Shown here piece by piece: positions 25,927 to 37,799 of a stretch of DNA of 64,000 nucleotides (position 1 is its first letter; every line of letters begins with the position of its first letter). The stretch is from Quillaja saponaria (lineage: Eukaryota > Streptophyta > Magnoliopsida > Fabales > Quillajaceae). The notes below the pieces were generated by a model, which did no database searches, was not told where the DNA came from, and saw only the letters and a list, made by a program, of their open reading frames with translations. Position numbers and translations under genes: made by a program. Location: positions 5,208,001 to 5,272,000 of the forward strand of contig CM055612.1 of NCBI GenBank assembly GCA_029379385.1, read 5' to 3'.

Positions 25927-27394
25927 CTTTTTTAAGGAGGGGGGAGTTGCCCTCCAAATCTCTTCAAAATTCACTTTCATTTTTAATTCTTACAATAAGG
26001 AGGATTTTGACTTAGAGTATAAGGTACATTATAATTTTTATTTATAATGACTAATACATTCCTATTTTTTTTATTAAATGTTCAAATAAAATATTTTAAA
26101 ATTGTAATCATAAAATTATGTAATAATATATAATATCATTTTCTTTCCCCTCTATTCTCAAATAAGAAAGCTACCTAACAAATAATAAATGTTATTTTTC
26201 CTTTTCTTTTCTAGCAAATGAAGGCAGCTCTCTTCATTTCCATAAATCCTCATTTCAAGTGAAAACAATTGATCACTATTTTGATATATAAGAATAAATA
26301 ACACTAAAAACAATATCAAATTCAATCTAGATATGGCCCAAAAAAGATTGGGCATGAAAACCCAGAACCAGTAGGTTGTTTTCCAGGACCAAAAAGCAGT
26401 AGTGGACACAACATTGAATCTAGACAGTGGACAAAACAAAACAAACAAGCCCAAATAAGAACTCCAGAGGGAGTTGTACATCTCACAAGAATATGATCTT
26501 ATCAACAATTTTACAGTTAGGGACCCTATGAGATAAAACAACTCAACTTCTTCATTCAATTTATTTGAACCAACAATTTTAAATTATAACTAACGAGCAT
26601 CACACACTAAACAATAGCAGAATATGGGAATGAAAATTACGACCAACATATCACACTTTTCAGACACATATTCCTACGCTAACAAAAGAAAATTGTCCAC
26701 ATAAGAAAATCAGAATAACAAGTGGTTAACAGCTGTAAGATAAAGTTAACTTTTTACTTAACTTACAGAATCAGAATGATTTTTTTTTTCAACCTAAGGT
26801 GATATTCGTGATAATAATTTATGGGCATTTTAATTAATTTATCTAATAAATTATCTGTATTAACACTAAAAGTTACATGAAAATTTTATTTTCAATAACT
26901 TGTCTAAGATTTCAAAACCAAGAAATCAAAAAAGTGTAAAGCAAACGAATCTCTCTAACTACCTTAAATAGTCTCTTAAAATCTTTCTAAATGATCTAAA
27001 TTTTTAGGAGAATAGTAATATCGAACATAGGTATTAATCAAATAAAAATAATAATTTTTATGAGATCCAAATATGATATCGTGAAGTAGGGGTGCGTGAA
27101 GAACTTTTCTACGAGTTTAATATTTAATACTTTCACAAGTTTCTTTCTTCTTATATTATATATGCCACGCCAAATTCTAAATTTGCTTGTGTTCTCATTA
27201 CTTTTTTTTTTTTTTTTTTTTCATTTCAGTTAATGGAGTCTACTCGGCTTACATCACAAAATGTTGATAATTAAAATATTACAAAGAAGTTAAACCTCAG
27301 CATCCTCTTCCTCTATGCTACTATAAATATGAACACAACATGGACCAGTAATTAGATAAATTTATTTTTGTGTTTTTCTTTGGTTGTAACAATC
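24498..27394. other. AT-rich spacer upstream of BT1 and of the PNP gene
   Basis: About 24498-24900 is probably the BT1 5' UTR and promoter. 25000-26150 is extremely AT-rich with long T runs, including 25900-25926. A 133-codon minus-strand ORF at 26158-26559 is rich in aromatic residues, matches no known family and has no supporting context. 27202-27221 is another T run just before the PNP promoter. Confidence 0.5.
25900..25926. repeat. Poly(T) tract
   Basis: An uninterrupted run of 27 T, followed by C and more T. It may be the poly(A) tail of a decayed minus-strand retroelement, but no element body is recognisable beside it. Confidence 0.85.
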
Positions 27395-28052
27395 ATGAAG
27401 CTCTTAGCCATATCAATAGTAGTGTTAACCCTATGGTACAAATTACAAGTCAGTCTAGTTCTTGGAGACATTGGTACAACTACATCCTATGGACCCCCTT
27501 ATATACGTAAGTTCAATATTATATACATCTGATCCATATATTGCTACATTTCTAAAAAAAAATTCATGGTTTTAGAGCAAAAGAACAAGAACAGCCTCAA
27601 GGATTGCTTCAACTAATACTACTCACTAATCATAATTCATAATTCACCATTCGGTGCAGCTACGGCGTGTTATAGAAATGAACAAGACCAGTTTCCTCCC
27701 GGAAATCTTTTCGTGGCAGTGAGCGAAGGGTTGTGGGACAACGGAGCAGCCTGTGGGAGGCGGTACAGAATCCGGTGTCTGAGTGGGAAGCGGAGACCAT
27801 GCAAAGGTGGTAGTGTTGATGTTAAAGTGGTTCATTTCTGCAAATCACCATGTCCATTCACACTGCTTATGTCAAATGAAGCTTTTGCAGTTATCTCACG
27901 CTTTCGTGGTGCAAAAATCAATATAGAATATACACAGTACTTGTCTTCTTCTTCCTCCTCTCTCTCTCTCTCTTTGATTCCAATTCTGTACCTGTAAATT
28001 CAATCTACTTTGTATGTACTAATTACTTCATGATGGTTCATGCAGGATATGA
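27395..28052 (+). CDS. Plant natriuretic peptide / EG45-like domain protein (3 exons)
   Basis: Exons 27395-27506, 27660-27936 and 28046-28052 give 131 residues; the last exon encodes only the end of Q, then I and the stop. The start MKLLAISIVVLTLWYK is a hydrophobic signal peptide. The mature part has six cysteines in the family spacing (ACYRN, AACGRR, RCLSG, PCKGG, FC, PC), the GGSVDVKVV core and an INIEYTQ end, as in plant natriuretic peptides and citrus blight-associated p12: a double-psi beta-barrel like expansin domain 1 without the cellulose-binding domain. Members are apoplastic and affect water and ion balance and stress signalling. I cannot say which paralogue this is. A CT-rich run just after the exon 2 donor is intronic. 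Confidence 0.88.
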
Positions 28053-30217
28053 TAATATTTGAAGCACAAAGGTTAATTCCTAACCAGCATGATCAAGGAG
28101 GAACCTGCTGTTTTCTAAGGAATATTTATAGATGTTGTGCTTGTTATATTTTCTATAATGATGGATGTGTGACTTTTCCAATGTAGAAACTTACGAGCTA
28201 TCAATTCTAACTTTTTGGTTGCTTGTCTTTTAAAAATAAAATTCTAATTCTCAATGTTAATTTCTTAGAAATGGAAAATAACCAGAAATGCTCTTGCTTC
28301 AATCCAACGGGTATTTAAAATCTAATTCCAATTTTTCATTGGCATTCTCTTCTTGACTTAATTTTAAGTAATATGCACCCACCCTCCCCCTATCTCGCAA
28401 TAGCTGAGGAGCACTTTATGCACTGAGTGAGTTCTTTTTTTTTATTTAACCATCTTCCTCCAACACCATTGAGTACTGTCAAACATTGTTAATTTTAAAT
28501 AAGAAAAAAGGAGAATTAATTATCATGAGAGAAAGGAAAAAATGAGACAGGATTTTTACATGGTTTAGTCATGGAGGCCTAATCCATGAACATAATGCCC
28601 AAGAGCTACATATTCTTTATTCACTTTTGGTGTGCCTATAACAATGAGTTACACTTAATTTATATAGTGTAAATTATAAGATAAATAAAAACAATACAAA
28701 TAGAATTAAATCAATGGAGCCAATGATGCTCATAATTATGAAAGAGAATCACCCCAATTGATCAAAGGAAATCATGTTGACATTTGATCTACCTTACATT
28801 AATCTTAGAAGTAATTTGCGCTCCTAATTCTTGTATAATGATTTGTGCCTTAATAACCACCCTTTCGGCAGCACTATAATGGACTGCAATCATCGGCAAC
28901 CTAGGGTGGTTGACACTATAATGGATCGACACCAACAATAACCTTCACCTCCCGCAAAATACCATTACCACCAATATCCGCTGTCACCTACCACCTCTTA
29001 ACATTGTTAGAATTATATTGCACTATAATTCGATCGATAACAATCATTAATTATCTTCTATCTTTGCCTTGTTTTAAACTCTCTTGCACACAGATCACAG
29101 ATTGAGATGTCACAAACTCTCTACTTAAATCTTTGACATCATTGTCAAAATTCAAATATAACTCGGGCTGTAATGCCCCTAAGCCCACATGGGTGTGAGT
29201 ACTAGATTAGTTTTGATATCATTTCTAATGCCCCAAGCCTAACAACCTCAAGTATCAAAAGAATCTACAACCTACATAACATGGGTTAAAATGCTAAGGT
29301 ATTTGGTAATTAGTGCTTGTAGTTTATATAGCTATGATCAACCCAATATACATCTGAGGTGCACACAAATCACAAACTAGGTGTCACAGTGTAACTTACT
29401 GATGAGACCAGATTTGAAAGTAAACTTTGAACCTAAAAGACAATATAAGTGAACCAACCTGTTTATCACGTGTCTTTAAGTGAAACATTTACCTTCAAAA
29501 TGCGTTATTGTTGGTAAGCTTACCTTAATTATAAGTTGTAAACTCTGACTTCCCTTCATATTTTGATCACTCGTGAGTGGGATGTACCTAGCCACTCACT
29601 ATGAGGTACAATCCCTTTCACTGAGTCAACAGCAAAGCTGTGATGATGATTGAGAGGGATTTCTCCTACTTTACAAGGCTTTCTAAATAAAACCCGTGAT
29701 CCTTTTGGCAAAGGTACGTCCTATTCAAAGTGAGTGGGGCTGTGGGGGATTATCTATAATTCTGATCTAGCATGCACATCCACTGATCCACTACTATGCT
29801 TTCAAACCACAATTTTTGGCTTCAATTGCCTAATGTATATTTACCAGCCACCATGATTACTCAAAAAAGTGTCATGGTGTATATTGTGCAGCAAAGTAAA
29901 CAATCATTTTATCCAACTGATAAACTAGTCAACCATCAACAAGGAAGTGGCACTACCACAAGTGAGCAGCCAAGAGCTTGATTGGACTAGGTTGTTCTCA
30001 CCAGTTAGTGCCCAAATATTTATCTAGAAGTGGTGGCACTAGCACAATATGATGAACCTGATTTAGAGAGAAGCATGCTTAAATCATGTTCTGAGTCACT
30101 GTCATTTCCTAAAGTAATGACCGAAAAAAGAACTCATTTAGAATCATAGAATCGAATTGCTGTTGCTTCATGCATGGAAGCAACTCTCACATAGGAGATC
30201 TGATCTGATCTGATGCA

Positions 30218-30268
30218 CGACCAATTGATATTTTTACTAAAGGAACAAATCGAAAGGACCAACCATAA
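30218..30268 (+). mobile_element. Possible Copia RNase H remnant
   Basis: A 16-codon frame PIDIFTKGTNRKDQP followed by a stop resembles the terminal RNase H motif (L-A-D-I-F-T-K) of Ty1/Copia polyproteins. It is too short to be certain. No LTRs or primer-binding site were identified. Confidence 0.3.
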
Positions 30269-32190
30269 AGCAACAATATTATTTCATCAAAAACTTTTTA
30301 ACAATAAAACAGTAGGGGTCATTATATAGGCTCTCATAATAAAACTCTAATGGCTTAAACAGTAAATTTTGAGTACTAATAAAAAAGAAACTGTAATAGT
30401 AATAATAAAAATTTAGTGTCCTAACAAAAACTAGATAATCCTAAGAAACTACTAAAATTATAAATTAAATATAAATTTAACATAATTACAATCAAATCCT
30501 AAAACAAATAATAATTTACTAATTAATCTTAAAATTCCTGTTATTAAGTTTTCCATCAAAATCCATGTGGAGTCCACTCACCCTTTGTGAGATGATTCCA
30601 TTGAACAATTTTTGCTATATGCATTTAACAACCCCTAACAAGAATTGCAAGATCAAATTGACTTGTAGTAATGCTTAAAGAACATCCTATGGGCAGTCAT
30701 TAAATTTAATCAAACTACTCATCCAGGAAGCTTTCAAGTTTTATAAATGGTACTTAACGTTTTTTCTCCATAATAAAATCAGATCAATGGAGAAAAACTT
30801 TCTTTGTATTATAAGTGCTTTGGAGAAGCCTTTAACACCATAAAAAACTTCTGATCAAAGTACAATTTTGGATTCATGACAAGTAACACATTACATTCGC
30901 AGTCACAAAAACTCCTCACAAAGGTTAATTTATTTCTCTTTCTGGAACATTAAACCATCAGTACACGCATAAGATACGTACAACCCACTCACCCAGAGTT
31001 TGACTGGGGTAGAATACAAGTATTCCATTTCTTAACAGTTGGAGCACTCTACTATCCAAACTATCTGTATGTGTACATGTATGTGAGAGACAGATAAATA
31101 GACAAATATATATGAACAGATTCTACTTAGTACAAAAAGCTGACCTCTTTTAGCAGAATGCCTACCAGCCTCTCGCTTTAAAAAGAGATTCATGGCATCA
31201 GCTCCAAGCTTCCAACAAAAGGATTCCAAGAGAATGACTGTTGAGGAATAAATAATGATGCAACTTGAAAAGAAAGAAAACAAGAGAAAGAACTTATTCC
31301 TTGATCAAGTTATCCATCTAGATTATTGAAGTTAAATCTAATGCAAGGTTTGAATATTCTTGAGAATAATGTTATTAAGAACTTTTCAAGTACATATGAA
31401 CTGCTGCATTATGTAAGATAAGAGAATAGCAAAACGAATAAAGAGTCAATCTTCACCGAATCGTGTATCTTCTGGTACAAATAGAACAAAGCAGCAAAGT
31501 TCATGCCTGACTAAACTTGCACCCTGAAAAGAAGAATTATCATAATAGATATGTGAGAAGTATATTATTAGTACAACAAACAATTTCGTGTTCTGGCTGA
31601 TGAGTCCGTTCCCTACAACATTTTGAAATTCTTGATGTTGTCTCCGGTAGTAAGGGTGGAAACTGGAAACAGTGTACTCCATCCAAGTTTGCATTCAATC
31701 AATTGCGTGAGACCTACATACACATAACAAATGTTAATACAAAATTCTTTCTTATTCTTCCACTGTTCTTTCAAGGATTAAAATCAAGATGAATTAAGCA
31801 TTTGACTAATAACTAATCAATTCCAACATGTAACACATGATAGTAACTGGTAAATAACATGAAAAGTTACTATTTTTTTTATCCACACTTTCAATCACAA
31901 AATATATTTTATTAGTTTATAAGAGTCAAAAAAGGTCATAGCTATGTGAAGTGATGTACATTCTGTTTCTAATACTATCCCCTCTTAATTTCTGAAATGT
32001 GTCATATGTATTGTCCAAAACTAATAATATATAATGATCACAATACAAATGGTGAGTGTTAGTTCTCTTGCTTTGATTATTCTCCCTATCTAATGCATCT
32101 GAATGTCTTCAAAATTGCTTAAACAAGATGGGACTGACGAAAATTAAAGGTAGGAAAATCATATCTTGAAAGCAAATTTGCACTTTTAGG

Positions 32191-32415
32191 GATTATAAAA
32201 CATATTCGTTAGCATTGTTTTCCCTACAACAATGAAATTTATGATAAACTAAGGAAAATCAGGCAGCACAATGTGCCTGAAAGTGGTAACTTTTTCTATG
32301 TTTAACAAGTCAGTTGGTGGCACTATAAAACATATCCATTAGCATTGTTTTCCCCACAATGATGAAATGTATGATACAATAAAGAAAATCAGGCAATATA
32401 GTGCGCCTAAAAGTT
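32191..32415. repeat. 130-bp period tandem duplication
   Basis: Copies start at 32191 and 32321 and share TATAAAACATAT(T/C)C, TTAGCATTGTTTTCCC, ATGAAAT(T/G)TATGATA and AAAATCAGGCA, with scattered differences. They lie immediately beyond the broken end of the AFG1-like fragment. Confidence 0.85.
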
Positions 32416-32464
32416 TGGCTGGTAGCTATTAGCTGTAAAGGTAAACAGAGATAAGCTTAGTAAG

Positions 32465-33235
32465 ATACCACTTCCAACATTGCCCTATATAAAGTCCCTT
32501 TCGGGCTAGAGGAGCACTTGGTCAGGAACCAACAAGTGAATCCAATTTTCTCTCACAATTAAGGTACGAGACCCATTTTCCTACACCTGGTTCTACATTA
32601 TCTGGTTTTTTTTCCGGAGACTGGAGAAAGAGTACAGAGAAGAAAGAGGAATATATTTCAAAATTACAACAGGCAGCTGCATTATGTACTTGGTAGCTGT
32701 CAGAAAAGTCAGACAGAATAACATGGTAGTCAAGAATTCTGAAATAGTCCTTGCAAGCTTTAAACATTTGCTAAAACACAGAAAACACTAAAGAGTTAAG
32801 TCTAGAACACATTCATATAGGATAAATAATGTCTTACTGAGATTCCCATATGTCAAGAAGTTTATTATCATGCTTGTTTACTAACTTCCACCAGTCTCCT
32901 TGCTGCTGTAGCTCAGCCTCCTTTGTCAAAATTTGTGCTGCTCATTCTCCCTGTTCTTCTCCCAGTTAGCTGGTTTTACCTGCAAAAAGTGAAGAAAAGA
33001 TAAGAAATTATAGCAATACCAAAATGCAGTAGCCTTAAAATTCTACAGAAATTTCAACCAAGACTTATAATGAATAAAGATATAATATCCGAATTCCAAC
33101 CTTAGATGATAATCATGGCCAAAAAAAGAAAAAAAGAAAAACCTCAGATGTTCCACAGCAACAGTTTCCTGGTAAGGATCATGTTGCAGTTTCTCTTGCT
33201 CAACTAGACTCCTATACAGCAGATGTGGCCCTGGA
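32465..33235 (-). pseudogene. AFG1-like ATPase, N-terminal fragment
   Basis: Three minus-strand exon remnants match in order the N-terminal part of plant AFG1-like AAA ATPases (At2g25530 type, mitochondrial). About 33235-33145 reads GPHLLYRSLVEQEKLQHDPY. About 32980-32835 reads PANWEKNREN, then in another frame ILTKEAELQQQGDWWK. About 32611-32465 reads KKPDNVEPGVGKWVSYL, LDSLVG, stop, PSAPLARKGLY and, shifted, GNVGSG. Lesions: a missing base between NRENEQHK and ILTKEAE, an in-frame TGA after LVGS (about 32523), and a further shift before the Walker A motif GNVGSG. The rest of the ATPase domain was not found downstream, and no certain first exon was found upstream. Confidence 0.72.
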
Positions 33236-35405
33236 GGGAGAAAAGAAAGAGAAAAAAAAGTATCATAAATTGTAAATTTGAAGCAAAGACAAAAACAAAC
33301 CATGAAAGGCTTAAACTTCTGTAGTTGAGTTTTACGCCTCCAACAACAGATTGCCTGGGTGAGCATTTACGCGAAGATTATAAACAAATGGTCATATGGA
33401 AGCTCATTGAAAAAAGAAAATATGAAAACAATTATAAGCACGATCTAGTCATTAGTGTAGGTGCTTACAAGTAATATGTAAAAATATTAAAACACATTCA
33501 TTGGACTCAGGAATAGCTTAATGTTATGGGTAAAATGGTTATGTTTTCAAAATCAACCTTTTAAAAAAGGACAAAGAAAATATATAAACAAATTAAGGAA
33601 CAGGTTCCTAATACTGATTATTACAATTGATTTATCTTCTAATTCTCTTGTCTGTTAACCAAAAACACTAAGAGTTTACTTCTACCAAAAATTCCACCAT
33701 TGGATAGTATAGTACAATACTTATTGGTCAAATGGGTCCTTTATTTTCCTTTTCTTCCATGCAATTTCAAAGCAGAATGCATTGACAATTATCCATGACG
33801 CTGACCTGGAATGAGATTCTCAAAACAACTTGATGAAATTCAAGTCATCATAAAATCATGTTTGTTTCTTACTGAATTCAGGAGCTTTACACATTATAAT
33901 AGCTTTGCTTAACGCGAAATTTATTTCAGATTTCAGAATAACATTACGAAGAGAGAGAGAGAGAGATAACCTAGAATCCTTGGGGGAGAGGAAGGTGGGA
34001 ACGATTACAGTAGGACCGAACCACATTGAGACAGAAGATGCCAAATTGAATTCCCTCTTCTCACTGTCACTCCTCATTCACTCACTCTCTCTCTCTCTAG
34101 AACTTCACATTTCATTGCAGAGTTAGCGTTGCAGTGGCGTATTGCTTTCTTTCTATCTGATTAGACGGCGAAAACCGGACAGTGCATATTAACAGCGCCA
34201 ATTAAAATTTATATATATATAGTGCATGTCCGGTTTGGGTTACATGCATCTTAATTTATTTATTTTTTAATTTATGGGTTAGACGCTAAATAAATTACTG
34301 AATATGTTTATCTTTTTTTGCTAATCCCAGTAGGGTATGAAAATTTTGCGTTCTGCAACGGACAGTGGTAGAACACCATCTTGTCCATTAAGCTTACAAG
34401 TTACAACACTACAATAGCCTTCAAATGTTTTTGTTTTCCTCTCCTATAAGCTTTAGGACCCTTTGGGTGGATTAAAATAGAAAGGGAAGAAATGAGAAGA
34501 GAGTATATACTATTTTTTTTTTTATTTATGAATTTTTTTTAAAGGACAGAGTACCCATTGAAAGTCTTTCTTTTTTTTTGTTCTTCCTATTTTTATTTTT
34601 TATAAAAATCTTTCAAATTGAAATGATTTGAATAAAGAGAATAAAATATATTATATTTTTCCGACTATTCTTAATTTTTTTTGGTAGAGATTATTCTTTC
34701 TTTATAATACTTACTAATTACTAAATAAAATATTTTAATTGTGTATGCATAAAGTTATATAATAATATATCTTCTTTTTTTTCTCATTTTCTCTCTACCT
34801 CTAAACCAAAAATAAATCTTATAATTTTCTCTTTTTGTTTTTCCTTTTTTTTCAAACTCCTAAATGAGACAATGATAAATATTTTTTTTTTCTCTTTTAC
34901 TTCAATTTACTCTCCTCTTATTTCTCTCTCTCCAAGCTACTCCCAAATAGACCCATAAACTTCATGGACTTTGTAGTATGTACTTAGCCATAACTCGCAC
35001 CCATTATGTACTTTGCAACCGCACAAGGATGTAACTGATGGGCATTTTAGAATTCCGGACTATACTTAATGGTCCCATGGCATACATTAATGAGTTCTTG
35101 AGAGCATTTTCATTAATGAAGTTGAAATCAACATACCAGCAGACCTAACCAATTTTATTGTTTTCCTTGAAATTTGGAACAATGACTAAATGACCTTCCA
35201 GCATTAATAACAATACAGCTACTCAATTCTTTTCAAGTCCATTATGCATACACATCACTGACATAAAAGTTCAACAAAATTTCTGATATGTCGTCACGTC
35301 TTAACAACTGTTATGTTAGAAAAACGCATAGAACACGAGTAGAAAACTCTTAAAGGAACAAATTGACTGCTTGCATTGCATTGCATTGCACTGCCCTGTA
35401 CTGCA
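33236..35405. other. Non-coding spacer with GA/CT microsatellites
   Basis: No recognised gene. A (GA)n tract lies at 33951-33966 and a CT-rich run near 34082-34100. A minus-strand frame at 34077-33970 (MRSDSEKREFNLASSVSMWF...) ends near a possible donor and could be an old first exon, but nothing downstream can be joined to it. 34200-34950 is AT-rich with T runs. Confidence 0.4.
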
Positions 35406-35747
35406 CTAACCAGTGCAATGACAATAATGTATAACGTCAAAGACTACATCAAGTTTATTGGGCATCCGGTAAGTCCTTATTTCCAGCTGAAATGGCTCGG
35501 CGATGCAGCTTCTTGACAATGAAAAAGGAGATAACAATTTCCTTTCTGAGAACGTTTCGTGTTCATCTAAGCATCTAGTTTCTGAGGATATAACAATTTC
35601 CTTTACGAGGGCATAAAAGTTCAAATGTGTTTCTAGTACCCATGGATTAGTACTTCCAATGAATAGTTTGGCATATCCAGGATATATAACAGCCCCATTA
35701 AGCAAATATGCACCTTTGATTTTGGTGTTGGGCAGTAGAATACTCAT
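35406..35747 (-). CDS. Unidentified 113-codon ORF
   Basis: A single minus-strand frame begins MSILLPNTKIKGAYLLNGAV and continues IYPGYAKLFIGSTNPWVLET. Its composition looks like a real protein and the frame is open for 342 bases in an AT-rich area, but I recognise no family. No signal peptide, membrane segment or repeat is obvious. It lies about 0.8 kb downstream of the transporter gene on the same strand. It could be an exon or fragment of a larger, perhaps dead, gene. Confidence 0.3.
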   Translation of the reverse strand: MSILLPNTKIKGAYLLNGAVIYPGYAKLFIGSTNPWVLETHLNFYALVKEIVISSETRCLDEHETFSERKLLSPFSLSRSCIAEPFQLEIRTYRMPNKLDVVFDVIHYCHCTG

Positions 35748-36579
35748 GGCTATCTCTTTTCAAGCTAATAACAGAACGTCTGGAGCACTAAAACTTGAAA
35801 AAAAAAAAAAACAACTAATGTAAGAGACTGAAGATTTTTTAGTTCAAAAGCAACATAACGTAATGAGAAAAGGACAAAGTCTCCTACACCAGCTCACATC
35901 ATTATGTTTCAAAAACAAAGATGATAGCAGACTATCTTCACTATAGTGCTTTCATGTTGATGAGACCTAGATGCGAGTCCTACAAGCAAGAGAGAGGGAT
36001 ACGTGGAACTAAGCAGCCCTATCATGTTGACCAAAGTACTAATTGGCCACTACAGTCTCTAAACCAAATATTGGTTAACATCCATCTTTTCCAACTCAGA
36101 GAACTTTACCATCATTTTACCAAGAAAAGTTTCAAACTTTAACAGCTTCAATGATAAAGCCAACAGAAACCAAACCACAATATTTGTGATAATGGATAAA
36201 TAAGCATTTTGAACTTCATAATTCAGGGTTCCTACACAAAGATAACGCAGTAAAACAAAGAAGAAACCAAAAATGAAAAAGGGCATTTGAGACTCTTACC
36301 CTACTAATAAGATAAATAGTCGGCAGTATAAGCAACCTATGCGAATCTCAAATCCCTCATAACACTAAGAAACAGCCACAGATAACACCATAAGATATGA
36401 AGAACATAGACCAAAAACTTACCAAATCGGCAAATCTATCGAAAGACAAATGAAAACATAACGTGCCAATTTCCTTCTGTCTCAAATTTAAACTCTTCAT
36501 TGTTCTTCCTCTTGTTCTTATTTTCATACTCTTCCTCCATTTTTCTTTTTAAATTTTTTTTAAATCAGGTAGTATTAGA

Positions 36580-37629
36580 TTAGTTTTGCTGTTCATTCTT
36601 CTTCCCATTGCCTTCTCCCTCCCTCTTCTCCAACAACCTCCCTGCTTCCTCATCTGCCTGTGCAGCCTTCTTCTGCGCCTCTTTAGCCTTTAGACCCTGC
36701 AATTTGGAATGGTTGTAATAAGCCACTCCCAGAAAAGCAAGCCCATAGCCAACCAAATTGATGAGCGTCACAGTATCCTTAATAACTGACCACGAGAAAG
36801 CAATTAACAACCAGTCCTTCACCACACCAGCTACATTCATTGTCAATGCAGAGGTTTTCCCAACAAGCAGAAAGACAGCCAGATTCAATGCAAATGCACA
36901 TAAAGAATTGGTCCCAAAAATCACAAAATCAAAATGGAAACTTGAGGACTCCATCAATACCGGGTACTCCACAAAGATCCAAGGCACAGACAAGAAGACC
37001 AAGCAACAAGGTGCAACATAGTACAGAGAAGTGATGGGATTCAGTGTGATCCCTTTAGATGTAAGCAAGATTTGGATCATTACCAACCTGGTAGCCTCAA
37101 AAGCAACTGCACCCAGTTGAAGAATCACTCCCCATGTGTCAAATCTGGCCTCCCCATAAGCCGCAATGGCCACACCGAATGAGATCGAGAGCATGTTAAT
37201 CATGGTGTCACTTTTGAAAGACTCTTTTTTTAATAGAACCCCAATCGAATACACAGCCACAGGCATAAGGGCCTTCAGCATTTGGATGAAAGAAACAGAA
37301 AGGTAAATGTAAGCAGAATTAGAAAGCCAAAGGGACAGAGCATAGAGGGCACCTATTGGGACAACAGAAGAAATGTATAGATCTCGGGACATTGATACAG
37401 GCTCGACGACCTTGAAAACCCGGATGAGGAGGAAAGCAAGGGATGCACAGAAGGTCATGTGAATCATGGTTAGGGAGATTGGAAAAGGCCAATTGAACAT
37501 CTTCTTGTCGAGGATGTACTTGTTGTAGACGATGACAGTAAAGCTGAGGAAGATCCATATAGCAACGTAGGTGTAGGAGAGAACGATTTTCTTGACGACA
37601 CTGTCACTGAGAGACCCACCTTTTCCCAT
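36580..37629 (-). CDS. Sugar-phosphate/nucleotide-sugar transporter, At4g32390/At5g11230 type (intronless)
   Basis: One uninterrupted 349-residue frame starts [20 protein letters not shown]. It has about ten hydrophobic segments of the triose-phosphate translocator fold within the drug/metabolite transporter superfamily, including [55 protein letters not shown] and the KDWLLI segment. A charged cytosolic tail ([21 protein letters not shown]) ends in KKNEQQN. Length and lack of introns match the Arabidopsis proteins At4g32390 and At5g11230 (about 350 residues), members of the KT/KD subgroup of Golgi nucleotide-sugar transporters. The substrate cannot be told from sequence; relatives move UDP-sugars such as UDP-uronic acids. 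The purine/pyrimidine-rich stretch 37630-37800 is probably the 5' UTR. No lesions. Confidence 0.93.
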   Translation of the reverse strand: MGKGGSLSDSVVKKIVLSYTYVAIWIFLSFTVIVYNKYILDKKMFNWPFPISLTMIHMTFCASLAFLLIRVFKVVEPVSMSRDLYISSVVPIGALYALSLWLSNSAYIYLSVSFIQMLKALMPVAVYSIGVLLKKESFKSDTMINMLSISFGVAIAAYGEARFDTWGVILQLGAVAFEATRLVMIQILLTSKGITLNPITSLYYVAPCCLVFLSVPWIFVEYPVLMESSSFHFDFVIFGTNSLCAFALNLAVFLLVGKTSALTMNVAGVVKDWLLIAFSWSVIKDTVTLINLVGYGLAFLGVAYYNHSKLQGLKAKEAQKKAAQADEEAGRLLEKREGEGNGKKNEQQN

Positions 37630-37799
37630 TGTTGAAGCAAAGGGCTACAGAGGAAGTGGAAATGGAAGGAAGACAGAGCAGAGGATAAGCAGGGGAAGAG
37701 GAGGGGTGGAGGTTAAAAGAAGAAAGAGTCAGATTCAGAGAGCTTGAGAGCTGGATTTTAGTCAAGTGAAAGAAAGAGAGAGGATGGCTTGATGTGGGG

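Larger units (their letters stand above)
28053..32460. other. Gene-poor region with probable retroelement debris
   Basis: No intact gene. 28500-30300 has mixed composition unlike the surrounding AT-rich spacer, with only short broken frames; near 30218-30268 a frame reads PIDIFTKGTNRKDQP, resembling the C-terminal end of Copia RNase H (ADIFTK...). 30300-30560 is A-rich. 31000-31700 holds short minus-strand frames (for example LLESFCWKLGADAMNLFLKR at about 31150-31230) that may be remnant exons of an unidentified gene. 32191-32415 is a tandem duplication. Confidence 0.45.

Noticed and set aside
26158..26559. 133-codon minus-strand ORF as a membrane protein gene
   Set aside because: It is long for the area, but the translation is simply rich in F, L, W and S from AT-rich DNA. 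There is no family match, no promoter or splice context, and the flanks are repeats.
35370..35400. Short TTGCA repeats as a regulatory array
   Set aside because: Only about four imperfect pentamer units, a trivial microsatellite.
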